A DNA stretch of 64,000 nucleotides, from NCBI RefSeq assembly GCF_029813785.1, contig NZ_JARVKY010000001.1:558001-622000 (forward strand). Reading direction: 5' to 3'. This document shows positions 42,457-51,397 of this stretch, piece by piece. The number at the start of each line of letters is the position of its first letter. Position 1 is the stretch's first letter. The stretch is from Streptomyces sp. DH41 (GTDB lineage: Bacteria > Actinomycetota > Actinomycetes > Streptomycetales > Streptomycetaceae). A program made the translations under genes and the position numbers. The notes below the pieces were generated by a model. That model was not told where the DNA came from. It worked only from the letters and a program-made list of their open reading frames with translations, and searched no databases.

Positions 42457-43752
42457 ATGAGTGCCGACAGCGCGGCCAGTCCCGCTCGCGCCCGTTGGAA
42501 CACGGCGTTCCAAGGGTTGCAGAAGATGGGGCGCAGTCTTCAGTTGCCCATCGCGGTTCTGCCCGCCGCCGGCATTCTCAACCGGCTGGGGCAGCCGGAC
42601 GTGTTCGGGGACGACGGTCTTGGCTGGTCGAACGTCTCGAAGGTGATGACGGGCGCGGGGGGTGCGCTGCTCGACAGTTCGCTGGGGCTGCCGCTGCTGT
42701 TCTGTGTGGGTGTGGCCATCGGGATGGCGAAGAAGGCCGATGGTTCGACGGCGTTGGCGGCGGTGGCGGGGTTCCTCGTCTATTTCAACGTGCTGCGGCA
42801 GTTTCCGGAGGACTGTCCGGAGGGTTCGGAGGCGGTGCCGCAGGTCGGCTGCCGGGTGACGGACGGTTCGGGTGAGGTGACCGCGTTCGTCTTCCAGAAT
42901 CCGGGGGTGTTCGGCGGCATCGTGATGGGGTTGCTGACGGCGTACTTCTGGCAGCGGTTCCATCGGACGAAGCTGGTGGACTGGCTCGGGTTCTTCAACG
43001 GCCGCCGGCTGGTGCCGATCATCATGGCGTTCGTGGCGATCGCGTTCGCGGCGCTGTGTCTGTGGGTGTGGCCGCCGATCGGTGACGCGCTGGAGAGTTT
43101 CAGCGACTGGATGACCGGGATCGGCGCGTGGGGCGCGGGTGTGTTCGGGCTGGCGAACCGGGCGTTGCTGGTGATCGGGCTGCATCAGTTCCTGAACGTG
43201 CCGATGTGGTTCCAGTTCGGCAGTTACACGAAGCCGGACGGCACGGTGGTGCACGGGGACATCAACATGTTCCTGGCGGGTGATCCGGACGCGGGTCAGT
43301 TCACGTCGGGCTTCTTCCCGATCATGATGTTCGCGTTGCCGGCGGCGGCGTTGGCGATCACGCACTGCGCGAAGCCGCACCGGCGCAAGGAGGTCGGTGG
43401 TCTGATGCTGTCGTTGGCGCTGACGTCGTTCGTGACGGGGATCACGGAGCCGTTGGAGTACTCGTTCCTGTTCATCGCTCCGGTGCTGTACGTGGTGCAC
43501 GCGGTGCTGACGGGTGTGTCGATGGCGGTGACGTGGGGGCTGGGTGTGAAGGACGGGTTCAGTTTCTCGGCGGGTCTGATCGACTACGTCATCAACTGGA
43601 ACCTGGCGACCCGGCCGTGGCTGATCATTCCGATCGGTCTGTGTTTCGCGGTGGTGTATTACGTGGTCTTCCGGTTCGCGATCACGAGGTTCGATCTGAA
43701 GACGCCGGGGCGGGAGCCGGAGGACGAGGTGGAGGACGTCACCAAGGTGTAG
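42457..43752 (+). CDS. nagE1: GlcNAc PTS EIIC permease
   Basis: A 431-residue EIIC membrane protein with about ten helices. Family segments are FQGLQKMGRSLQLPIAVLPA, AIGMAKKADGSTALAAVAGF, RTKLVDWLGFFNGRRLVPII and SGFFPIMMFALPAAALAITH, with LTSFVTGITEPLEYSF. EIIB is separate (nagF), so it transports N-acetylglucosamine together with phosphoryl transfer. ATG 42457 has GGAG five bases upstream. It is about 60-65 percent like nagE2 by eye but has an extra Cys-containing insertion near residue 120 (FPEDCPEGSEAVPQVGCRV). Confidence 0.94.
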   Translation: MSADSAASPARARWNTAFQGLQKMGRSLQLPIAVLPAAGILNRLGQPDVFGDDGLGWSNVSKVMTGAGGALLDSSLGLPLLFCVGVAIGMAKKADGSTALAAVAGFLVYFNVLRQFPEDCPEGSEAVPQVGCRVTDGSGEVTAFVFQNPGVFGGIVMGLLTAYFWQRFHRTKLVDWLGFFNGRRLVPIIMAFVAIAFAALCLWVWPPIGDALESFSDWMTGIGAWGAGVFGLANRALLVIGLHQFLNVPMWFQFGSYTKPDGTVVHGDINMFLAGDPDAGQFTSGFFPIMMFALPAAALAITHCAKPHRRKEVGGLMLSLALTSFVTGITEPLEYSFLFIAPVLYVVHAVLTGVSMAVTWGLGVKDGFSFSAGLIDYVINWNLATRPWLIIPIGLCFAVVYYVVFRFAITRFDLKTPGREPEDEVEDVTKV

Positions 43753-43792
43753 ACCTCATGGGTCTCTCACGTACGCTTTGACCGTGGTCTTA

Positions 43793-43827
43793 CGAAGGCC
43801 CTCGGACCGTTGGTCCGGGGGCCTTCG
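43793..43827 (+). terminator. Terminator after nagE1
   Basis: CGAAGGCCCTCGGACC pairs almost perfectly with GGTCCGGGGGCCTTCG around GTT, forming a long stem about 40 bases past the stop codon. Confidence 0.8.
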
Positions 43828-43849
43828 GCGCGCCTTCGCGCGGGTGCGT

Positions 43850-43942
43850 GCGTGTACGCGCACGGGCGTGGGCGGGTGCGCGGGGCGCGGGTGTGCGAGC
43901 GGGTGCGTGCGTACGGGCGCGGGCGGGTGCGCGGTTTTGATC
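43850..43942. repeat. G/C/T-biased low-complexity repeats in the nagE1-nagE2 gap
   Basis: Units like GGGCGTGGGCGGGTGCGCGG and GGGCGCGGGCGGGTGCGCGG repeat imperfectly, separated by about 50 bases. The surrounding gap (43753-44057) contains no supported gene. Confidence 0.65.
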
Positions 43943-44008
43943 GGGTACGGGGCGTAGTGTCCCGGTCGCGGAATCACGGGTTCCTTACGCGGCCTTCATC
44001 GTGCTACA

Positions 44009-44024
44009 ACAGGTCTACACCACT
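44009..44024 (+). promoter_or_regulatory. DasR operator (dre), distal, upstream of nagE2
   Basis: ACAGGTCTACACCACT matches the DasR site consensus at most positions (ACTGGTCTAGACCAGT). It is adjacent to a second site; together GGTCTACACCACT (44012-44024) and its exact complement AGTGGTGTAGACC (44026-44038) make one 27-base palindrome around a single G. Confidence 0.85.
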
Positions 44025-44025
44025 G

Positions 44026-44041
44026 AGTGGTGTAGACCACC
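44026..44041 (+). promoter_or_regulatory. DasR operator (dre), proximal, upstream of nagE2
   Basis: AGTGGTGTAGACCACC is a dre-like site ending 16 bases before the nagE2 start codon, so bound DasR would cover the ribosome-proximal promoter region. With the distal site it forms a near-continuous double operator. Confidence 0.87.
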
Positions 44042-44057
44042 ACCCGATGGAGGAAGT

Positions 44058-45308
44058 ATGAGCACCGCCACCGACAAGGCGGCCCCCGCGAAGAAGCGGG
44101 GTTCTGGTCTTTTCCAGGGTTTGCAGAAGGTCGGCCGCAGCCTGCAGCTCCCGATCGCCGTGCTGCCGGCGGCGGGCATCATGGTCCGGCTCGGCCAGGA
44201 CGACATCTTCGGCAAGGACGGCCTGGGCTGGGACCGGGTCGCCGCCGTCTTCAACAACGCGGGCGGTGCGCTGACCGGCTCGCTGCCGATCCTGTTCTGC
44301 ATAGGCGTGGCCATCGGCTTCGCCAAGAAGGCGGACGGCTCGACCGCGCTGGCCGCGGTGGTCGGCTTCCTCGTCTACAGCAAGGTCCTGGAGGCCTTCC
44401 CGGTCACCGAGGCGGTGGTCAAGCAGGGCGAGGACGTCGCGGCGACGTACAACGACCCGGGTGTCCTGGGCGGCATCATCATGGGTCTGCTCTCCGCCGT
44501 GCTGTGGCAGCGGTTCCATCGCACCAAGCTGGTGGACTGGCTCGGCTTCTTCAACGGCCGCCGGCTGGTGCCGATCATCATGGCCTTCGTCGGCATCGTG
44601 GTCGGTGTCTTCTTCGGTCTGGTCTGGGAGCCCATCGGTACCGGCATCTCCAACTTCGGTGAGTGGATGACCGGCCTCGGCGCCGGTGGCGCGGCCCTGT
44701 TCGGCGGCGTGAACCGGGCGCTGATCCCGGTCGGCATGCACCAGTTCGTCAACACCGTGGCCTGGTTCCAGCTCGGCGACTTCACGAACTCCGCCGGTGA
44801 GGTCGTGAACGGTGACATCACCCGCTTCCTGGCCGGTGACCCGTCCGCCGGTATCTTCCAGTCGGGCTTCTTCCCGATCATGATGTTCGGTCTGCCGGCC
44901 GCCGCGATCGCCATCGCGCACTGCGCCCGCCCGGAGCGCCGCAAGGCCGTGATGGGCATGATGGTCTCGCTGGCCGCGACCTCGTTCGTCACCGGTGTGA
45001 CCGAGCCGATCGAGTTCTCGTTCATGTTCATCGCGCCGGTCCTGTACGTGCTGCACGCGGTGCTCACCGCCATCTCGATGGCGCTCACCTGGGGCCTGGG
45101 GGTGCACGCCGGCTTCAACTTCTCGGCCGGTGCCATCGACTACGCCCTGAACTGGCATCTGGCCACCAAGCCATGGCTGATCATCCCGATCGGTCTGGTG
45201 TTCGCGGCGATCTACTACGTGACGTTCCGCTTCGCGATCATCAAGTTCAACCTGAAGACCCCGGGCCGCGAGCCCGAGGAGGAGGTCGAGGACCTCACGA
45301 AGGCGTGA
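44058..45308 (+). CDS. nagE2: GlcNAc PTS EIIC permease (principal GlcNAc transporter type)
   Basis: A 416-residue EIIC with the same fold and motifs as nagE1 (LFQGLQKVGRSLQLPIAVLP, RTKLVDWLGFFNGRRLVPII, SLAATSFVTGVTEPIEFSF). In S. coelicolor the NagE2 orthologue is the main GlcNAc permease, working with NagF; that knowledge is transferred here. ATG 44058 follows GGAGGAA. Two tandem DasR sites precede it and a 21-bp terminator stem follows, so it is monocistronic. Confidence 0.95.
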   Translation: MSTATDKAAPAKKRGSGLFQGLQKVGRSLQLPIAVLPAAGIMVRLGQDDIFGKDGLGWDRVAAVFNNAGGALTGSLPILFCIGVAIGFAKKADGSTALAAVVGFLVYSKVLEAFPVTEAVVKQGEDVAATYNDPGVLGGIIMGLLSAVLWQRFHRTKLVDWLGFFNGRRLVPIIMAFVGIVVGVFFGLVWEPIGTGISNFGEWMTGLGAGGAALFGGVNRALIPVGMHQFVNTVAWFQLGDFTNSAGEVVNGDITRFLAGDPSAGIFQSGFFPIMMFGLPAAAIAIAHCARPERRKAVMGMMVSLAATSFVTGVTEPIEFSFMFIAPVLYVLHAVLTAISMALTWGLGVHAGFNFSAGAIDYALNWHLATKPWLIIPIGLVFAAIYYVTFRFAIIKFNLKTPGREPEEEVEDLTKA

Positions 45309-45323
45309 GTCCCCGCCGTACGG

Positions 45324-45370
45324 CATGACGCAGGCCCCGGAACCGGGAAGGTTCCGGGGCCTGCGTCATG
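45324..45370. terminator. Very long perfect hairpin between nagE2 and the MBL gene
   Basis: CATGACGCAGGCCCCGGAAC(C) pairs exactly with the complementary arm at 45350-45370, a 21-bp perfect stem with a five-base loop (GGGAA). It can stop nagE2 and the convergent metallo-beta-lactamase gene. Confidence 0.85.
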
Positions 45371-45396
45371 CCCGCGCGGTGCCTGTTCGTCCTGTC

Positions 45397-46149
45397 CTAG
45401 ATCTCGTACACCGCGCCCGGTGCGGCGACCTCCGACGGGCCGTCGTAGACCTCGCGCGCGTCGGCGAGGTTGACCTGGGGGTCGGTCCACGGGGGGATGT
45501 GGGTGAGGATCAGGCGCCGGGCGCCGGCGCGGGCGGCGCTCTCGCCCGCCTCGCGGCCGTTGAGGTGGAGGTCGGGGATGTTCTCCTTGCCGTGCGTGAA
45601 GGCGGCCTCGCACAGGAACAGGTCGGTGTCGCGGGCGAGTTCGTCCAGGGTGGGGGTGACGCCCGTGTCGCCGGAGTAGGTCAGCGACCTGCCGCCGTGC
45701 TCGACGCGGATGGCGTAGGCCTCCACGGGGTGGGCGACGCGTTCGGTGTGCACGGTGAAGGGGCCGACCTCGAAGGTGGACGGCTTGACCGTGTGGAAGT
45801 CGAAGACCTCGCTCATGGACGAGGCCGAGGGGGTGTCGGCGTAGGCGGTGGTGAGCCGGTGCTCGGTGCCCTCGGGTCCGTAGACCGGGAGGGGGTCGCA
45901 GCGGCCGCCGTCGTGCCGGTAGTAGCGCGCCACGAAGTAGGCGCACATGTCGATGCAGTGGTCGGCGTGCAGGTGGCTGAGGAAGATCGCGTCGAGGTCG
46001 TAGAGACCGCAGTGGCGCTGCAGCTCGCCGAGGGCTCCGTTGCCCATGTCGAGGAGCAGCCGGAAGCCGTCGGCCTCGACGAGGTAGCTCGAGCAGGCCG
46101 ATTCCGCGGACGGGAACGACCCCGAGCAGCCGACGACGGTGAGCTTCAT
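45397..46149 (-). CDS. Metallo-beta-lactamase-fold hydrolase (RNase Z/phosphodiesterase-like)
   Basis: A 250-residue MBL protein with SHLHADHCID (H59, H61, D63, H64) as the first metal motif, a later RVAHPVEAYAIRV and SGDTGVT segment, FLCEAAFT and LILTHIPPWTD for the remaining ligands. The N-terminus LTVVGCSGSFPSAESACSSY is typical of the RNase Z/cyclic-nucleotide-phosphodiesterase-like subgroup. The exact substrate is undecided. ATG 46149 gives the family start. Confidence 0.9.
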   Translation of the reverse strand: MKLTVVGCSGSFPSAESACSSYLVEADGFRLLLDMGNGALGELQRHCGLYDLDAIFLSHLHADHCIDMCAYFVARYYRHDGGRCDPLPVYGPEGTEHRLTTAYADTPSASSMSEVFDFHTVKPSTFEVGPFTVHTERVAHPVEAYAIRVEHGGRSLTYSGDTGVTPTLDELARDTDLFLCEAAFTHGKENIPDLHLNGREAGESAARAGARRLILTHIPPWTDPQVNLADAREVYDGPSEVAAPGAVYEI

Positions 46150-46353
46150 GAAGCAGAAACCTCCGCTGGCGCGTGTGGAGAGACGGGGGTCGTGCGGTTT
46201 GTCGAGCGTAAGGCGCAAAACCTTTGGTCGCTCCTCCGCCAGGGGCCGTTGTGGGCGAACTCACCTGCGCTGTCACCGGTTCGGCTGGAAGTGGGGCGTG
46301 CGGGGCCAGCCAGGGGGCGCGGGGTGGTGGTGTGCGCCGGTACGGTCGTCGGT

Positions 46354-46821
46354 ATGGACACGTCCTGGTGGTGGCTCGCCTTCGCGGCGGTGGTGGTGCT
46401 CGCGCTCGTCGCCGCGGTCGTGGACGGCTGGGGGCGGGGTGCCCGGCCTCGCCGGCCGGGTGGCGGGCGGCGTCCGCCGGGGCGGCCGGCGGGTCCGCGA
46501 GGGCGGGGGGCGCGGCCGCGGCCGGCGGAGATCTGGTGGGCGAGGGTGCCGTACGAGGACCGCGCGGGGGCGAAGGACCGGCCGTGTCTGGTGGTCTCGG
46601 TGCGTGGGCGGCGGGCGCTGGTCGCGAAGATCACCAGTCGGTACCGGGAGGAGCGGGCCGGGGTGATCACGTTGCCGCCGGGCTCGGTCGGGGACGCGCG
46701 GGGGCGGACGAGTTTCCTGGAGACCGACGAGTTGCGGGAAGTGCCGGTGCGGGACTTCCGGCGCCGGGTGGGCGAGGTGGACCCGGCCCTGTGGGACCGG
46801 GTTCGTCACCTCGCCCGGTGA
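46354..46821 (+). CDS. Membrane-anchored PemK/MazF-like protein
   Basis: A 155-residue protein. An N-terminal membrane helix (WWWLAFAAVVVLALVAAVVD) and an Arg/Pro/Gly-rich linker lead to a PemK/MazF-like domain: EIWWARVPYEDRAGAKDRPC, LVVSVRGRRALVAKITSRY, and FLETDELREVPVRDFRRRVG. No antitoxin gene lies beside it. The family includes sequence-specific mRNA interferases, but anchoring to the membrane and absence of an antitoxin suggest a domesticated, possibly inactive or regulatory, version. It is convergent with cysM. Confidence 0.85.
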   Translation: MDTSWWWLAFAAVVVLALVAAVVDGWGRGARPRRPGGGRRPPGRPAGPRGRGARPRPAEIWWARVPYEDRAGAKDRPCLVVSVRGRRALVAKITSRYREERAGVITLPPGSVGDARGRTSFLETDELREVPVRDFRRRVGEVDPALWDRVRHLAR

Positions 46822-46825
46822 GGCG

Positions 46826-47782
<957 letters not shown>

Positions 47783-48061
47783 TCAGGCCATACCGCCGGC
47801 GACGGCCGGCAGGATCGTGATGCTGTCGCCGTCGGTGAGCTTGGTGTCGATGCCGTCGAGGAAGCGGACGTCCTCGTCGTTCAGGTAGACGTTGACGAAG
47901 CGGCGCAGCTGGTCCCCGTCCACGATGCGGGCCTGGATGCCCGTGTGCCGGGTCTCGAGGTCGGCGAAGAGCTGGGCGAGGGTGTCCCCGGTGCCCTCCA
48001 CGGCCTTCTGGCCGTCGGTGTACTGGCGGAGGATGGTCGGGATGCGGACCTCGATGGCCAT
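47783..48061 (-). CDS. cysO: Sulfur-carrier protein CysO (MoaD/ThiS family) with GGMA tail
   Basis: A 92-residue ubiquitin-like carrier (EVRIPTILRQYTDGQKAVEG, RFVNVYLNDEDVRFLDGIDT, TILPAVAGGMA). The C-terminal diglycine accepts thiocarboxylation and delivers sulfur to CysM. Here the diglycine is followed by Met-Ala, so those two residues must be removed before activation, plausibly by the neighbouring JAMM protease. A cysteine-containing leader peptide precedes the gene. ATG 48061 is the start. Confidence 0.93.
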   Translation of the reverse strand: MAIEVRIPTILRQYTDGQKAVEGTGDTLAQLFADLETRHTGIQARIVDGDQLRRFVNVYLNDEDVRFLDGIDTKLTDGDSITILPAVAGGMA

Positions 48062-48161
48062 GGCTGAGGGCTCCTGTCGGAAGGTGTCGTGGGTTCGGTG
48101 AGGCGCGCGGCGGCACGCGGCAGCCCGCCGCGGCTCACGGCCGTACGGCGGCAGCGGAGGA

Positions 48162-48257
48162 TCAACAGATGGCGCTGTTCAGCCTGCACAGGTCGACGTG
48201 CAGGCGCGCCACGAGCAGCGTGCCCGGCGCCTTTTCGCTCACGTCGAGAAGAACCAT
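48162..48257 (-). CDS. Cys-containing leader peptide (31 aa) upstream of cysO-cysM
   Basis: ATG 48257 to TGA 48164-48162 encodes a 31-residue peptide beginning MVLLDVSEKAPGTLLVA and ending RLHVDLCRLNSAIC, with Cys as the last codon before the stop. I recall near-identical short peptides annotated as putative leader peptides in Streptomyces, upstream of sulfur/cysteine genes. The stop is about 100 bases before the cysO start, leaving room for alternative hairpins. Cys-limited ribosome stalling at the terminal Cys codon could regulate cysO-cysM by attenuation; that role is inference. Confidence 0.85.
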   Translation of the reverse strand: MVLLDVSEKAPGTLLVARLHVDLCRLNSAIC

Positions 48258-48336
48258 GGGGTCATCGTATCGATTCCCGGTCCGGCATTCGGAGTGTGAT
48301 CTCATCTGCTGGACGTTCTCCGCCCGCGATGCGATA

Positions 48337-48759
48337 TCAGTACGCCTCCACGACCTTGACCTCCTCCTCCGTCACCTCTCCCTCCAGGATCCGGAACGAG
48401 CGGAACTGGAAGTCGCCGGCGCCGTCGGTGTCGGCCGTGGAGACCAGGACGTAGTGGGCGCCGGGTTCGTTGGCGTAGGTGATGTCGGTGCGGGAGGGGT
48501 GGGCCTCGGTGGCCGTGTGGGAGTGGTAGATGATCACCGGTTCCTCGTCGCGGTCGTCCATCTCCCGGTAGAGCTTGAGCAGGTCCTGCGAGTCGAACTC
48601 GTAGAACGTCGGCGAGCGGGCGGCGTTCAGCATCGGGATGAACCGCTCGGGGCGGCCCTCGCCGACGGGGCCGGCCACCACGCCGCACGCCTCGTCGGGG
48701 TGGTCCTCGCGCGCGTGGGCGACGATCTGGTCGTACAGGGCCTGTGTGAGGGTCAGCAT
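48337..48759 (-). CDS. mec: JAMM metalloprotease Mec (CysO-cysteine peptidase type)
   Basis: A 140-residue Mov34/JAB1-type protease with the full JAMM motif: E23, then H79-S-H81, and S89/D92 in HSHTATEAHPSRTD. In mycobacteria Mec releases cysteine from the CysO-cysteine adduct formed by CysM. Its linkage to cysO-cysM supports the same role, and the GGMA tail of CysO gives it a possible second job, trimming the carrier to the diglycine. ATG 48759 is the start. It is separated from the leader peptide by about 80 bases, probably with independent transcription downstream. Confidence 0.93.
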   Translation of the reverse strand: MLTLTQALYDQIVAHAREDHPDEACGVVAGPVGEGRPERFIPMLNAARSPTFYEFDSQDLLKLYREMDDRDEEPVIIYHSHTATEAHPSRTDITYANEPGAHYVLVSTADTDGAGDFQFRSFRILEGEVTEEEVKVVEAY

Positions 48760-48780
48760 GCGGCCCAGGATAAGCAGAAG

Positions 48781-48814
48781 GGCCGGTCCGTACCGGTGGG
48801 TGGTACGGACCGGC
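48781..48814 (-). terminator. Strong hairpin terminator after the amino-acid permease gene
   Basis: GGCCGGTCCGTACC and GGTACGGACCGGCC form a perfect 14-bp stem with a six-base loop. It lies between the permease stop and mec, on the minus-strand readout. Confidence 0.8.
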
Positions 48815-48945
48815 CCATATGCCGGACATCCTGAGCGGTGGCCGTGCCGGGTGCCACGAGCACCCGGTGCGGCCGGCTGTCCGCGGTGCGCGCGAACGCG
48901 CTGGTCAGCGCCGGTCGGCCGAGGGGCCGGGCGGCGTGGTGGCCG

Positions 48946-50373
48946 TCAGCCGATCTTCTCCATCTCCGGCTCGCCGGGCCGCTCGGTGATCTCCGGGTTG
49001 CGGCTCTTGAGCACGGCCCAGCCGATGCCGAGGGCGGCGGCCCAGCCGGCCATCACGTAGAGGCAGACGCGGGCGTCGGCGTCGTAGGCGATCAGGCAGG
49101 TCACGAAGAGCAGGAAGGCGATGGCGATGTAGGAGCACACGGAGCCGCCGGGGGCCGGGAAGGAGGAGGCGGGCAGGCGGCCCGCGACGACCTTGCGGCG
49201 GTAGAGGACGTGGCTGATCAGGATCATCAGCCAGGTCCAGATGCCGGCGGCGGTGGCGACGGAGGTGACGTAGCCGAAGGCCTTCTCGGGGACGATGTAG
49301 TTCAGGACCACGCCGATGCCCATGAAGACCACCGAGATGCCGATGCCGATGGCCGGGGTCTTGGTCGACGACAGCCGGCTGAAGACCCTGGGTGCCTCGC
49401 CGTTGTCCGCGAGGGTGCGCAGCATGCGGCCCGTGGAGTACATGCCGGAGTTGCAGGACGACAGGGCGGCGGTGAGCACGACGAAGTTGACGATGCCGGC
49501 GCCGGCCGGGATGCCGATGACGGTGAAGGCCTCCACGAAGGGGCTGACGCCCTCGGCGAACTCGGTCCACTTGACCACGGCCAGGATGACGGTGAGGGCG
49601 CCGACGTAGAAGAGGGCGATGCGCCAGGGCAGGGTGTTGATCGCCTTGGGGAGGGTCTTCTCGGGGTTCTCCGACTCGCCGGCGGTGACGCCGACCAGCT
49701 CGACGGCGAGGTAGGCGAACATGACGCCCTGGAGGGTCATCAGGGACGAGCCGATGCCCTTGGGGAAGAAGCCGTCGAACTCCCACAGGTTGGAGACGGC
49801 GGCGGTGTCGCCGGCCTGGCTGAAGCCGAGGGTGAGTACGCCGACGCCGATCACGATCATGCCGATGATGGCGGTGACCTTGACCATGGAGAACCAGAAC
49901 TCGATCTCGCCGAAGAGCTTCACGGAGATCAGGTTCGCGGCGAACAGCAGGACCAGGAAGACGAGGGCGGAGACCCATTGCGGGATCTCCGGGAACCAGT
50001 AGTGGATGTAGATGGCGGCGGCGGTGAGTTCCGCCATGCCGGTGACCACCCACATCAGCCAGTACGTCCAGCCGGTGAAGTAGCCGAAGAAGGGGCCGAG
50101 GAATTCGCGCGAGTACTCGGCGAACGAGCCGGAGACCGGCCGGTAGAGCAGGAGCTCGCCGAGCGCCCGCATGATGAAGAAGATGATCACACCCGCGAGG
50201 GCGTACATGAGGATGATGCTGGGGCCGGCCTTGGCGATGTTGGCCCCGGCGCCCAGGAAGAGGCCGACGCCGATGGCGCCGCCGATCGCGATCATCTGGA
50301 CCTGGCGGCTGCCCAGGCCGCGCTCGTAGCCCTCTTCGGGGGCCTTGTCCGTGTCGACCTGCGCAGAGGTCAT
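48946..50373 (-). CDS. APC-family amino acid permease
   Basis: A 475-residue, 12-helix amino acid permease (GLGSRQVQMIAIGGAIGVGL, the FAEYSREFLGPFFGYFTGWT segment, EIEFWFSMVKVTAIIGMIV, VGVTAGESENPEKTLPKAIN). The consensus after helix 1 and 6 fits proton-coupled uptake permeases for aromatic, basic or neutral amino acids; the substrate cannot be narrowed. ATG 50373 has AAAGG about ten bases upstream; ATG 50394 is an alternative. The upstream gap contains an inverted repeat. Confidence 0.93.
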   Translation of the reverse strand: MTSAQVDTDKAPEEGYERGLGSRQVQMIAIGGAIGVGLFLGAGANIAKAGPSIILMYALAGVIIFFIMRALGELLLYRPVSGSFAEYSREFLGPFFGYFTGWTYWLMWVVTGMAELTAAAIYIHYWFPEIPQWVSALVFLVLLFAANLISVKLFGEIEFWFSMVKVTAIIGMIVIGVGVLTLGFSQAGDTAAVSNLWEFDGFFPKGIGSSLMTLQGVMFAYLAVELVGVTAGESENPEKTLPKAINTLPWRIALFYVGALTVILAVVKWTEFAEGVSPFVEAFTVIGIPAGAGIVNFVVLTAALSSCNSGMYSTGRMLRTLADNGEAPRVFSRLSSTKTPAIGIGISVVFMGIGVVLNYIVPEKAFGYVTSVATAAGIWTWLMILISHVLYRRKVVAGRLPASSFPAPGGSVCSYIAIAFLLFVTCLIAYDADARVCLYVMAGWAAALGIGWAVLKSRNPEITERPGEPEMEKIG

Positions 50374-50726
50374 GTGTGGTGCGCCTTTCTCCATGCCGAT
50401 CCGGGCCTTGACTCGGCCGCGGATCGGGTCTCGATCCCCCCGGATGATGGAGTTGAGCGGGTCTCACATCCCGCTCGGTGCCTGGCCGGCGGTCCGCCGG
50501 CTCGGTGGCGCACCCGGCCGAACATTCGGGTGGTGTTCGCCGGGCGGTCGTGAAGATTTACCACGACCGCGAGATCGATCACAGGGCCGTCATGTGACGT
50601 GGCGCACAGACATAGACGGACATAAGGCGCCCTCGATGGGCGAAAAGGGGCAACTCTTTGACAGGATCATTACCCGGATTTGAGGATCCGCTGAGCGGAC
50701 ACCTCTTCCGGCCTCTCATCCCGCAA
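50374..50726. other. Intergenic region upstream of the permease
   Basis: No gene is seen. It carries inverted repeats GAGCGGG/CCCGCTC at 50455-50461 and 50470-50476 and a perfect palindrome GCCGGCGGTCCGCCGGC at 50485-50501, which could be regulatory or terminator-like. It also includes the 3' flank of the DUF2017 gene. Confidence 0.45.
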
Positions 50727-51356
50727 TCAGGGCATAAGGGTCGCGACGAGTGACTCCTGGAGCCCTCCGAGCCACAGGTACGCCATCACCATCGGCTTGC
50801 GCGGGTCCTCGTCCGGGAGCCGGTAGAGCAGGTCGGTGTCGTCCTCGTCGGCGATCTCCAGCCGGGAGCCGATCGCGAGGCGCAGGTCGTTGAGGGCGTT
50901 CAGCCACCGCCGGGACTCCTCCACCGACAGCTTCAGCACCGCCGCGCCGCCCTCGCCCCCGGCCCTGCCCCCGCCCTCGGTCCCCGAGGAGAGGGTGTCC
51001 AGGGTGCGGATCACCGCGAGCGCGTTCTCGCGCTTGCCGGCGCGCAGGTCGTTCTCGGTGTAGCGGCGGAACTCGGCGGAGTGCGCCCGCTGCTCCTCGG
51101 CCTCCCTGGCCTGCGGGGTGCCCTCGGGGTCGCCGTAGGCGTCCGGGAACAGGCGCCGCAGCACCGGGTCGGAGGGCGGCTCGCTCGGGCCGTCCGCGAA
51201 GAGCTCGGCGAGCGGGTCGTCGGAGGCGTCCTCGGCGGGGCCGGGGCCGATCAGCTCCAGGAGCTGCACGGCCAGGGACCGGATGATGGAGATCTCGACG
51301 TCGTCGAGGGCGACGGCCGCGCCGCCGCCGGGGAGCGGTTCGAATTGTCCGGGCAT
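50727..51356 (-). CDS. DUF2017 protein
   Basis: A 209-residue protein of the DUF2017 family: VALDDVEISIIRSLAVQLLE, DPVLRRLFPDAYGDPEGTPQ, EFRRYTENDLRAGKRENALA and a C-terminal WLNALNDLRLAIGSRLEIAD (MVMAYLWLGGLQES follows). The family sits next to clpS in actinobacteria, and it lies 41 bases past the clpS stop on the same strand. Function is unknown; a Gly-rich insertion (GTEGGGRAGGEGGAA) is an oddity. Confidence 0.92.
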   Translation of the reverse strand: MPGQFEPLPGGGAAVALDDVEISIIRSLAVQLLELIGPGPAEDASDDPLAELFADGPSEPPSDPVLRRLFPDAYGDPEGTPQAREAEEQRAHSAEFRRYTENDLRAGKRENALAVIRTLDTLSSGTEGGGRAGGEGGAAVLKLSVEESRRWLNALNDLRLAIGSRLEIADEDDTDLLYRLPDEDPRKPMVMAYLWLGGLQESLVATLMP

Positions 51357-51397
51357 GAAGGTGATTCAGCTACTTCCGTCCTGCGGGCGGGCGTGGG

